Origin: an uncultured bacterium
GTDB lineage: Bacteria; Verrucomicrobiota; Kiritimatiellia; RFP12; UBA1067
Assembly: GCA_902802945.1 (NCBI GenBank)
Contig: CADCOC010000091.1
Location: 1-32,074 of the forward strand
DNA length: 32,074 bases
Direction of reading: 5' to 3'
Both the position numbers and the translations under genes were made by a program. The notes beneath the pieces were generated by a model. The model was not told the origin of the DNA. It did not search any database and was given only the letters and a program-made list of their open reading frames with translations. Positions 1 to 7,200 of this stretch are shown one piece after another; the first letter of the stretch is position 1; every line of letters begins with the position of its first letter.

Positions 1-27
1 GTAGGGCGGTCGCCCCGCGACCGCCGC
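1..27 (+). repeat. REP-like element with GTAG head, copy 1 (cut by window edge)
   Basis: The sequence begins with GTAGGG followed by a perfect hairpin with 9-bp arms GGCGGTCGC and GCGACCGCC and a CCC loop. The same unit recurs at 908-935 and 1158-1185, with stem variants at 842-868 and 874-900. A GTAG tetranucleotide at the foot of a hairpin is the known layout of REP elements mobilised by REP-associated tyrosine transposases. No such transposase is visible in this window. Confidence 0.75.
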
Positions 28-81
28 GTCAGTCAATAGAGGAGAAGATTCGCATGTGGCCAAGTAGGCGTTCAAAAAATG

Positions 82-90
82 TGGTATAAT
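82..90 (+). promoter_or_regulatory. Extended -10 promoter of the DUF3791 cassette
   Basis: TGG-TATAAT gives a perfect -10 hexamer at 85-90 with the extended TGn element at 82-84. The hexamer 17 bp upstream (62-67) is not a good -35, so the extended -10 probably carries the promoter. The -10 lies upstream of the ATG at 115 and so argues against an in-frame ATG at 79. The same TGGTATAAT string occurs upstream of 18043 and, on the minus strand, upstream of 21847. Confidence 0.6.
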
Positions 91-114
91 AATGGCGTCA
101 AGGCGAGAAATGAC

Positions 115-339
115 ATGTCAAAGAGTATGATAGACAAGATCGATTATACGGTGTACTGCGTGAATGAATTCGCGCGGTCGAATTCGTTGTCGTATCGTGA
201 CGCCTTTGACTATCTTGACAAGTACCAGGCGATTGACTACATAACAGATTTCTATGTTGAGAATTCGCAACAGCCGATGAGTCTCATGTTGCAGGACATG
301 GCAGAGTGCTGCCGTTCACGAGGAGGCACCTTGGTATGA
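115..339 (+). CDS. DUF3791 family small protein
   Basis: This 74-residue protein matches the DUF3791 pattern: an I-D-Y-x-V-x-C-x-x-E-F-A segment, a middle L-S-Y-R-D-A-F-x-Y-L helix, and Y-Q-A-I-D-Y-I-x-x-F-Y near residue 43. The family has no established function. Its genes are typically found beside DUF3990 genes, as here. I chose the ATG at 115 because it has an AAGGCGAG ribosome-binding site 7 nt upstream and because the likely -10 box at 85-90 excludes the upstream ATG. The gene overlaps the next one by ATGA (336-339), which indicates translational coupling. The base composition is more AT-rich than the window as a whole. A role as antitoxin-like partner of DUF3990 is inference only. Confidence 0.72.
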   Translation: MSKSMIDKIDYTVYCVNEFARSNSLSYRDAFDYLDKYQAIDYITDFYVENSQQPMSLMLQDMAECCRSRGGTLV

Positions 340-540
340 TATACCTTTACCATGGCACGGACAAGGAGTTCGATGTTCCGCTTCCTGAAAGGGGACGCAG
401 AGGTACGGATTTCGGGCAAGGTTTCTATCTGACGCCGCACTTCGACTCTGCGGGCGTCAAGATTCAAGTCTGTACAATATTCGTTTCATTCGGTCACAGC
501 AGTTTCGTTGCTCAAGAGAATCGAGGTGAAGCATGTCTGA
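336..540 (+). pseudogene. DUF3990 protein, internally deleted and frameshifted
   Basis: The start is intact, with an ATG in ATGA overlap with the previous stop and AGGAGG about 10 nt upstream. The first ~42 residues are a good DUF3990 N-terminus (L-Y-H-G-T-D followed by D-F-G-Q-G-F-Y-L-T-P-H). After about 460 this frame becomes nonsense and runs on to a stop at 566. A different frame, ending with TGA at 538-540, reads V-Q-Y-S-F-H-S-V-T-A-V-S-L-L-K and I-E-V, which matches the usual DUF3990 C-terminus (Q-Y-S-F-H-T...). The family is normally about 150-170 residues, so roughly 90 codons are missing and the junction is out of frame. DUF3990 is placed, to my knowledge, in the ADP-ribosyltransferase superfamily. 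The remnant cannot be an active enzyme. Confidence 0.72.
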
Positions 541-748
541 ACTTCAGAAGAATCTGTTTGACATAGCAACCGGCAATCTCTGTGCATGGGTAGCAGAAAA
601 GGAGGGGCTTACGATCAAGGAGGCCATGCGCGTCGTTTATTCATCCAAGTTGTATGAAAAGTTGCAAGACCCCGAAACCGGACTTTACCGGGAGGGCCCC
701 GCTTACCTGTACGATATGCTTGCCGAGGAACGAGGCATGACACTGTAA
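533..748 (+). CDS. Small acidic protein of the DUF3791/DUF3990 cassette
   Basis: A 71-residue protein with the central segment K-L-Q-D-P-E-T-G-L-Y-R-E-G-P-A-Y-L-Y. I recall similar small proteins beside DUF3791/DUF3990 genes, but I cannot name a family with certainty. Its ATG lies 8 nt inside the ancestral end of the DUF3990 frame (TGA at 540), with GAGGTG 4 nt upstream, so the three genes were built as one coupled unit. The frame is intact even though its neighbour is broken. It may be a second regulatory or antitoxin-like partner, which is inference. There are no membrane segments and no signal peptide. Confidence 0.6.
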   Translation: MSELQKNLFDIATGNLCAWVAEKEGLTIKEAMRVVYSSKLYEKLQDPETGLYREGPAYLYDMLAEERGMTL

Positions 749-812
749 CCAATTTCCAACCGCAGAACTGAAACGAGAAAGGAACCAACGGCAAAACAGT
801 GAAACGGTCATA

Positions 813-935
813 GGCGGCTCAGCCGCCACGGTCACACGCCTGGTAGGGTCACGCGTCCCGCATGACCGAAAATGGTAGGGCGGTTCCGATGAAACCGCCG
901 CCGAATCGGTAGGGCGGTCGCCCCGCGACCGCCGC
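813..935 (+). repeat. Cluster of three GTAG REP elements plus a short hairpin
   Basis: Three units in tandem each begin GGTAGGG: 842-868 (arms GGTCACGC and GCATGACC, one mismatch), 874-900 (GGCGGTTCC and GAAACCGCC, one mismatch) and 908-935 (GGCGGTCGC and GCGACCGCC, perfect). The stems differ in sequence yet keep pairing, so the fold rather than the sequence is conserved. A shorter hairpin precedes them at 813-827 (GGCGGC, TCA loop, GCCGCC); it could be a degenerate member or the transcription end of the preceding small gene. No coding sequence is evident in 749-1238. Confidence 0.75.
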
Positions 936-948
936 CCCCCAAGCGGAG

Positions 949-1140
949 TTGACAAAGACAAATTAGCATCTTGCTAACAAGTCGTTCCCTGGAAATACGA
1001 CCAATATTGAAATGTGGACGGCATGTAAGCGAGGGTGCGCCCGTATGGGCGCATTTTCTCTTCATGTATCCACATAAGCCTTTGGTCGGGCTTCCAGGGA
1101 GTGCATGGAAAAGAAAATGCGCTCTCTTTTTATGCATTGG
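949..1140 (+). other. Candidate structured non-coding RNA or leader region
   Basis: This gene-free stretch contains ordered pairing potential. TTGACA at 949-954 could be a -35 box, although no convincing -10 follows. An inverted repeat TTAGCA-TCT-TGCTAA sits at 963-977. A perfect 9-bp inverted repeat, TCCCTGGAA (986-994) with TTCCAGGGA (1092-1100), encloses the terminator hairpin at 1036-1053. A further hairpin uses TGCAT (1102-1106) and ATGCA (1132-1136) with an A-rich/T-rich stem inside. The GCGCATTTTCT stretch of the terminator could alternatively pair with AAGAAAATGCGC downstream (about 1111-1122). No known RNA family is recognised. Confidence 0.35.
1036..1057 (+). terminator. Intrinsic terminator
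   Basis: A perfect 7-bp GC-rich stem, TGCGCCC (1036-1042) and GGGCGCA (1047-1053), with a GTAT tetraloop is followed by TTTTCTCTT. It ends no recognised gene. The transcript it stops would be either readthrough from the small cassette ending at 748 or a short RNA starting near 980. Confidence 0.7.
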
Positions 1141-1157
1141 ATATGGTGTCCGGCGGC

Positions 1158-1185
1158 GGTAGGGCGGTCGCCCCGCGACCGCCGC
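1158..1185 (+). repeat. REP-like element with GTAG head, copy 5
   Basis: GGTAGGG plus the perfect 9-bp hairpin (arms GGCGGTCGC and GCGACCGCC) is identical in its core to the copies at 1-27 and 908-935. It lies 53 bp upstream of the methyltransferase start. Confidence 0.78.
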
Positions 1186-1238
1186 AACGATGAGCGCGGA
1201 AAAACGGGAGGGGCCGCGCTTGTCGCGGCCACAGGCAC

Positions 1239-2468
1239 ATGGCCAACAAAAACCTTTCGACGGCGAAGAAGGCGAAGCAGGACGAGTTCTATACGCAGAT
1301 GAACGACATCCAGGCGGAGATCAACGCCTATCTCGACTTTGATGAAAACACATTCTGTGCATTCTGTGGCAAGACGGTTCTCCTGCCGTGCGACGATCCC
1401 GAATGGAGCAACTTCACGCTCTTCTTCGCGCAGAACTTCGAGCGGTTGGGTTTGAAGAAGCTTATCTCCACGAGCTACGCACCTGAATCTAAGACGGCGA
1501 AATACGGAACGCTCTTTGAATATGCGGCATCGCAAAACGGCGAAACGCCGAAGAACGAGCGAGGCAAAATATTCGTCCTCGATCATGACACGAACAAGAA
1601 CGGTCGGATTGATTTCGATGATCTGAAATGGGAGTACCTCAAAGGCGACGGTAACTTTAGAAGCGACGAGGTATGCCGCCTACGAGACGAGGCGGACTTA
1701 ATCGTGACGAATCCGCCATTCTCGATGTTTCGTGAGTTTTTGGCTTGGATATTGGACGGTCACAGCCGAGACAGCAAAATCACTAACTGGGAATGCCGCC
1801 ATCTTGGTGGCGATGGAAAGCAATTTCTCATCATCGGCAACATGAATGCCATAACATACAAAGAGGTGTTTCCATTGATCATGGGAAATAAGTTGTGGCT
1901 GGGACGCGGATTCTCGCATGGCAATGCCTATTTCCGGGTACCAGATGGGGCTTCTACGGATTATGCCGATGGGGTTTACGACTCCACGACCAATCTTGTC
2001 AAGTTTCGCAACGTCTGTTGGTTCACCAACCTTGACCATGGTCGCCGACACCAACCGTTGCAACTGATGACTATGGCACAGAACGTCAAGCATTCCAAAC
2101 ACAAGGAGGTGCGGGGAATTGGATATCGCACGTACGACAACTACGATGCAATTGAGGTTCCGTTCACCGATGCCATTCCAAGTGACTACGACGGCGTGAT
2201 GGGTGTCCCGATTTCATTTCTCGACAAGTATTGCCCAGAACAGTTTGAGATATTGGGGATCACCAAGACGTGGTTTGGATCTGCAACCAAAATTTATCCG
2301 AAGCAAATCGAGGTGTCAAGGAATGGCACTCGAAAACGCGTAACCAAGCTGAACGACGGCGCTACATTGAAACTAGAATCAGTGCCAGAAAGAGAAACCT
2401 ATTATCTTGTAGGCGATGTGCCGTATACACAAGTATACGCTCGTATTCTCATCCGCCATCGTAAATGA
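1239..2468 (+). CDS. EcoRI-family adenine-specific DNA methyltransferase
   Basis: The 409-residue protein matches the EcoRI methylase family along its length. The N-terminus has A-K-K-A-K-Q-D-E-F-Y-T-Q (9-20), then G-K-T-V-L-L-P-C-D-D-P-E-W-S-N-F (44-59), the region associated with AdoMet binding in this family. The catalytic N-P-P-F motif for N6-adenine transfer is at 158-161. The end (Y-T-Q-V-Y-A-R-I-L-I-R) looks complete. It should methylate adenine in a short DNA target and protect host DNA. The specificity cannot be read from sequence. The ATG at 1239 is the first in frame and fits the family N-terminus, but the ribosome-binding site is weak. The DUF262-HNH gene follows after 16 bp and is the obvious restriction partner. 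No EcoRI-like endonuclease is present. Confidence 0.88.
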   Translation: MANKNLSTAKKAKQDEFYTQMNDIQAEINAYLDFDENTFCAFCGKTVLLPCDDPEWSNFTLFFAQNFERLGLKKLISTSYAPESKTAKYGTLFEYAASQNGETPKNERGKIFVLDHDTNKNGRIDFDDLKWEYLKGDGNFRSDEVCRLRDEADLIVTNPPFSMFREFLAWILDGHSRDSKITNWECRHLGGDGKQFLIIGNMNAITYKEVFPLIMGNKLWLGRGFSHGNAYFRVPDGASTDYADGVYDSTTNLVKFRNVCWFTNLDHGRRHQPLQLMTMAQNVKHSKHKEVRGIGYRTYDNYDAIEVPFTDAIPSDYDGVMGVPISFLDKYCPEQFEILGITKTWFGSATKIYPKQIEVSRNGTRKRVTKLNDGATLKLESVPERETYYLVGDVPYTQVYARILIRHRK

Positions 2469-2484
2469 AATAGGAAAACTAGCC

Positions 2485-3660
2485 ATGAAAGCGACACTCC
2501 TGCATGAACCGTTCCTCACCGTGCGCGACATCTGCGACGGTTTCGTCTACAACGAGCTGGAGGGCAAGGGACTCTTCGGTTGGGGCGGGAAGCTCACAAT
2601 CCAGCCCGAGTACCAGCGTAACTACATCTATGCGGACGGCACGCGCGACGTCGCGGTGGTCGATTCGCTTTTGAAGGGCTATCCGATAGGATTGCTGTAT
2701 TTCGTCAAGACTGCTGAAGGAAAGTACGAAGTGCTGGACGGGCAGCAACGCATCACGAGTTTTGGGCGCTTCGTGCGTGGCAAGTTCCCCGTGACGGACG
2801 CTGATGGCGTGCCCAAGTGGTTCGATGGACTTGGCGTGGAGAGGCAGAAAAGGCTTCTCTACACACCACTCACCGTCTATGTCTGCGAGGGTGAGCGAGA
2901 GGAAATCAGGGAATGGTTCAAGACAATCAACATCGCAGGCGTCCCGCTCGTGCAGCAGGAACTTCTGAATGCGATCTATTCCGGGCCGTTCGTGACGGCA
3001 GCGAAGGCCGTGTTCTCGAACTCCGCCAACTCCGATATGCAAAGGTGGAAGAACTATGTCAGGGGTAACGAACGGCGGCAGGACGTGCTGGAGACGGCGC
3101 TCTCGTGGGTTGCGCGCGGTAAAGAAAACATCGAGAAGTACATGGGGCGTCACATCTCCGACACTGACTGCGTCGAACTCAAGACGTACTTCACGAGCGT
3201 CATCGACTGGATCGACGGGACGTTCAAGGGAGTGAGGGACGAGATGTGCGGTCTGGAGTGGGGCGATCTGTACGAGCGGTTCCACGGTAACGCCTACAAC
3301 GCAGACGAGGTGTGGAGGCACGTGGAGGAACTGCTTGACGACGACTGCGTGACGGCGAAGCGCGGCGTGTTCGAGTACGTGCTTGGTGGCGAGGCGGACA
3401 CAAAACTTCTCAACGTGCGCATGTTCGACAGGAAGACCGCAAAGGCGGCTTACGCGAGACAAACTGCGACTGCGCAGAAGAAGGGGATCTCGAACTGCCC
3501 TCTGTGCGCAGTCGGGCATGAGGCAAACAAAACGAGGATATGGTCATTCGATGAAATGGACGCCGACCATGTCACGGCGTGGTCGAAAGGTGGCGAGACC
3601 AACGCCTCGAACTGCCAGATGCTGTGCAAGACGCACAACCGAGCCAAGGGAAACCGCTAG
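2485..3660 (+). CDS. DUF262 (ParB/GmrSD-like) and HNH endonuclease
   Basis: A 391-residue, two-part protein. The N-terminal half is DUF262: P-E-Y-Q-R-N-Y near residues 39-45, then L-L-K-G-Y-P-I-G-L-L-Y-F-V, and the signature D-G-Q-Q-R at 85-89. This region belongs to the ParB/GmrS-like fold that binds or hydrolyses nucleotides in related systems. The C-terminus is a zinc-type HNH nuclease: C-P-L-C at 338-341, D-A-D-H with H362, then N-x-x-N, L-C-x-x-H-N (C381, H384) and K-G-N-R at the end. The chosen ATG has AGGAAA upstream and removes an upstream extension that overlaps the methyltransferase. With the preceding EcoRI-type methylase it most likely forms a restriction-modification pair, this protein being the cutter. 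That pairing is inferred from adjacency and domain content. Confidence 0.83.
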   Translation: MKATLLHEPFLTVRDICDGFVYNELEGKGLFGWGGKLTIQPEYQRNYIYADGTRDVAVVDSLLKGYPIGLLYFVKTAEGKYEVLDGQQRITSFGRFVRGKFPVTDADGVPKWFDGLGVERQKRLLYTPLTVYVCEGEREEIREWFKTINIAGVPLVQQELLNAIYSGPFVTAAKAVFSNSANSDMQRWKNYVRGNERRQDVLETALSWVARGKENIEKYMGRHISDTDCVELKTYFTSVIDWIDGTFKGVRDEMCGLEWGDLYERFHGNAYNADEVWRHVEELLDDDCVTAKRGVFEYVLGGEADTKLLNVRMFDRKTAKAAYARQTATAQKKGISNCPLCAVGHEANKTRIWSFDEMDADHVTAWSKGGETNASNCQMLCKTHNRAKGNR

Positions 3661-3686
3661 GCAGAACGCAGGAATCTTGCTATACT
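3658..3686 (+). promoter_or_regulatory. Candidate promoter of the 3699-11399 operon
   Basis: TAGGCA (3658-3663), a 17-bp spacer and TATACT (3681-3686), with an extended TGC just before the -10. The -10 ends 12 bp before the ATG at 3699, so the transcript would have a leader of only about five or six bases and the GGAG at 3687-3690 would lie at or before the start of the RNA. Confidence 0.45.
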
Positions 3687-3698
3687 GGAGTCGAATCA

Positions 3699-4274
3699 AT
3701 GAGAGTACTGTATACAGTCTTGGTGGCATTCGTACCCGTTCTCGCGTTTGGGCTGCATGTCGAGGTGCGGCCGGAAGCGGTACAGAAGTGCGTTTCCACG
3801 GAGGTGTCGACGAATGTCGCGTTCAACACCGTGCGCAGCGATGTGCGGGAAGTTCGGTTGTTTTTCACGTTCGAGGGCGTCTCGTCGAACTGCATACAGG
3901 TGGCGTTCGGACGCGACGCGGACGGTGACGGCGTCCTTTCCTTTGGCGAGACGGACACCGTGTACGGCTGGCGGAACGGTCGCTACTTCGCCGAGAACGT
4001 AAAGACGGGCGTGCGGACTGAGGAGGCGGAGATCGCGACGGGGCGTGCACTGTCCGTGAGGATGCGCATGACGAAGGAATCGCTCCCCGCGTATTTCGCG
4101 GCGACAAACGATGCGGGCGTCTCGGTGTTGGCGAGTTTTGCGTCGTCCGTGCCCGAGTGGACATACCGCCCCAACTGGAACCTGATGCGCGTGACACGTC
4201 GCGGCCCGGGCGTCCCTGCGGAATGGGTCCGCTGTGACGTCAAGTACGAAGAGCTCTTCCTCATTGTAAGGTGA
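3699..4274 (+). CDS. Small secreted protein with one EF-hand-like loop
   Basis: A 191-residue protein with an N-terminal signal peptide (M-R-V-L-Y-T-V-L-V-A-F-V-P-V-L-A-F-G). Residues 73-84, D-A-D-G-D-G-V-L-S-F-G-E, are a canonical EF-hand calcium loop (D1, D3, D5, G6, L8, E12). The remainder is beta-rich with no motif I recognise. It ends 4 bp before the giant calcium-repeat protein, so the two are almost certainly co-transcribed and may act together outside the cytoplasm. I chose the ATG at 3699 because it begins the signal peptide; longer readings overlap the previous gene. Function unknown. Confidence 0.75.
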   Translation: MRVLYTVLVAFVPVLAFGLHVEVRPEAVQKCVSTEVSTNVAFNTVRSDVREVRLFFTFEGVSSNCIQVAFGRDADGDGVLSFGETDTVYGWRNGRYFAENVKTGVRTEEAEIATGRALSVRMRMTKESLPAYFAATNDAGVSVLASFASSVPEWTYRPNWNLMRVTRRGPGVPAEWVRCDVKYEELFLIVR

Positions 4275-4278
4275 CGCC

Positions 4279-7200
4279 ATGATTTCCAAGATATTCACAG
4301 AAGTGCTTGTCGTGCTGGCGGTGGGACTTGGCATCGCGGGTGTGTGCCTTTGGTTCCACGAACACGGCGTCTGCCCGGTCGGGTCTCTCAAGAAGAACAT
4401 GAGAAATCTCTCCATTGTGGGAATTTGCGCATTGGCGCTCTGGGCCATGCCGTTTATCCAGTATGGAAGCACCAAGGGCGGAAATGGCGGCATGACCAAC
4501 GTGCAGATGGTTGTCGGCCCTGGCGCGGGGACTTTGACTCTGGTCGGCGATCCGCCCGTCGTGGACGAGTGGGAAAACTTCACGCCCGTCACCTCGACAA
4601 ACACCACGCGTACGCTGACCGGCGACGATTTCCGGCGCGGGTTCGTCCTGGTGTGTGTCGGCACGAACGAGACGCATGACTTCTCCGCACCGTCAAATGC
4701 CGTCGTATGCGCCGACTGGCGGGCGTTCGGTGCGGCGGAGGACTGGATTTACCTAGCCTTTGAGGACTGGGCGTTCCGGCTTGGCACGAATGAAGTGGAC
4801 AGGCTGCGCGTGTTCTCCTATGGCAAGATCGATCCGCTTGTTCCCGATCCAACTGGAATCGTTGCCACGAACAACTGGTTCGCGCCCTTCGTGGCCTCGT
4901 TCGAAATCGTGCCGGAGGCGAACTGGCAGCTCATCTCAACGGGCGGGACGCCCGTTGTCCCAGTGAACGGGCAAGATGCCCGTTCTCCCAGTCAGTTTTG
5001 GCACTACGTCACGCCGTCGAACACGTTGCAGATGACGTGGCAGAACGCGCCTCTCGAAAGTGACACGAACACGCCTGTCAGCATCCAGATGGAACTCTGG
5101 CCCGACGGGCGGTTCGCCTACCGCTACGACCTTTCGCGGTGCGGCGGCACTGGGACAACGGGCGTCCCGCCCGTTGCAAGTGCCGTCATCGGGGCGTCGT
5201 TCGGAGGCAACGGATGGATTACGAACGCCATCCCCACCAACGTCACCTCGCTCGCGTTCTACCCGCTCTCGCCGGAGGACGCCACCGACCCCGACCGAGA
5301 CGGAGACGGTCTCGCCGCAATCGACGAGCTGTTCGTATACTTCACCGATCCCGGACGGGCCGATACGGATGAGGATGGGCTTGACGATCCCGGCGAGATC
5401 GCCGCCGGGACTGATCCATGGAATCCCGACACGGACGGCGACGGAATATACGACGCCGACGAGGTGTCGCTGGGGACGACCCCGCTTTCTCCCGACAGCG
5501 ACTCCGACGGCTTGGGCGACGGCGACGAGCTTTGCCGTCATGGCACCGACCCTCTTCTCGCGGACACGGACGGTGACGGCCTTCCAGACGTGGCGGAGGT
5601 CACGGGGACGACCAACCCAACGAAGGCCGATACGGACGGCGACGGGCTCAATGACGCAGCCGAATTCCAGCAGGGCACAAGCCCCGTCAATCCCGACACG
5701 GACGGTGACGGCGCGCCTGACGGCTGGGAGATCGCGAACTGTGCCAATCCGCTCGTCGCGGACACGGACGGCGACGGACTGCTGGACGGCATAGAGATGA
5801 AACTCGGCTCTTCTCCGCTCCGTGCCGACTCCGACGGCGACGGATTCGGCGATTTCGAGGCGCTGACGTCGAACGCATGGGTAGAGGTCGCTTCGGCGAG
5901 CGCGGTAACTTTATTCGCCGCGCCGGCCGAAGGAAAGCTGGACGACGCCATCGTGACGACGAACCTTCCGTTCGTTGTCGAGATCGGCGGGTTTGGGTTC
6001 GACCGCGTGTCCGTGGATACCAACGGGAAGCTGCATCTCATTCCCACGAACGGAACGCCGATCTCGTCATACGCATACGGCAACCTCAATCCTGCGGGAA
6101 TTGCGCCGAACGCGGACGACATCATGGTGGCGCCGTACTGGGACGACCTGGTACTGCGTCCCGACCTCGCTTCGCTCGTCCGCATCGGGACGGACACCTC
6201 CAACGGGTGCGTGGTGGTGGACTATCTCGGCATGGGCCTGTATGGAGACTACGACACGAACGTATCGCTCAGCTGCCAGGTCGTGCTGTCGAACGACACG
6301 AACTTCCCCATCCGCATAAACTATCAGTCCGTCTCCACGAACATGGCCGGGGGCAGCGCGACTATCGGAGTGTTCGATCGCAGGCGACCGTCCTGCAAGG
6401 ATCGCGCTCGCTGCCAGTCGCTTGTCTGGTCGTACAACCGAGAGGACGCCGTGTGGCCAGGCCTCTCGCTCGGGTTCCGCTTCGGCATCGGCACGGATCC
6501 GCTTAACGCGGACACGGACGGCGATGGACTGAACGACGGCGACGAATTCGACATTGGAACCGATCCAATGAATCCCGATACGGACGGCGACGGATTGGCG
6601 GACGGCGCGGAGATTGCGGCATGTGCGAGTCCGTTTGTGTCCGACACGGACGGCGACGGCATGCCTGACGCATGGGAGGTAAGGTACAGCCTCAATCCGA
6701 ACTATCGCAATGACACCTCGGCAGATGCCGACCATGACGGGCTTTCAAACCTGCTGGAGTTTCAGATCGGGTCTTCGCCCCGCGATTCCGACACGGACGG
6801 AGACGAGCGCTCTGACTACGATGAATACCATAACGGGACCTCTCTTGTCCTGAAGGACACGGACGGCGATGGGCTTGACGACAAGGACGAGTACCAGCGA
6901 GGTACATCTGGCACGAATCCTGATTCCGACAACGACGGGCTTCCCGATGGCTGGGAGGTCAAGTACAACCTGAACCCGAAATACAGTGGTGGCATTTACG
7001 GCGCGTCCGGCGATCCTGATTCCGATGGTCTCACGAATGCTGAGGAACTTGAGCTAGGGACGAATCCGATGGCGAAAGACACGGACGGCGACGGTCTCGA
7101 TGACGGCGAGGAGGTCGGTTGCCGGCGCAGACGATATGCAGCGGATGATGAATGGGCGGCTTCGTCCAACGGCTGGACGGCTGTGACCATCGAGACCGAC

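Noticed and set aside
971..1162. A 63-codon open frame in the repeat-rich gap before the methyltransferase
   Set aside because: It crosses the intrinsic terminator and the long-range inverted repeat, has no ribosome-binding site and no recognisable content.
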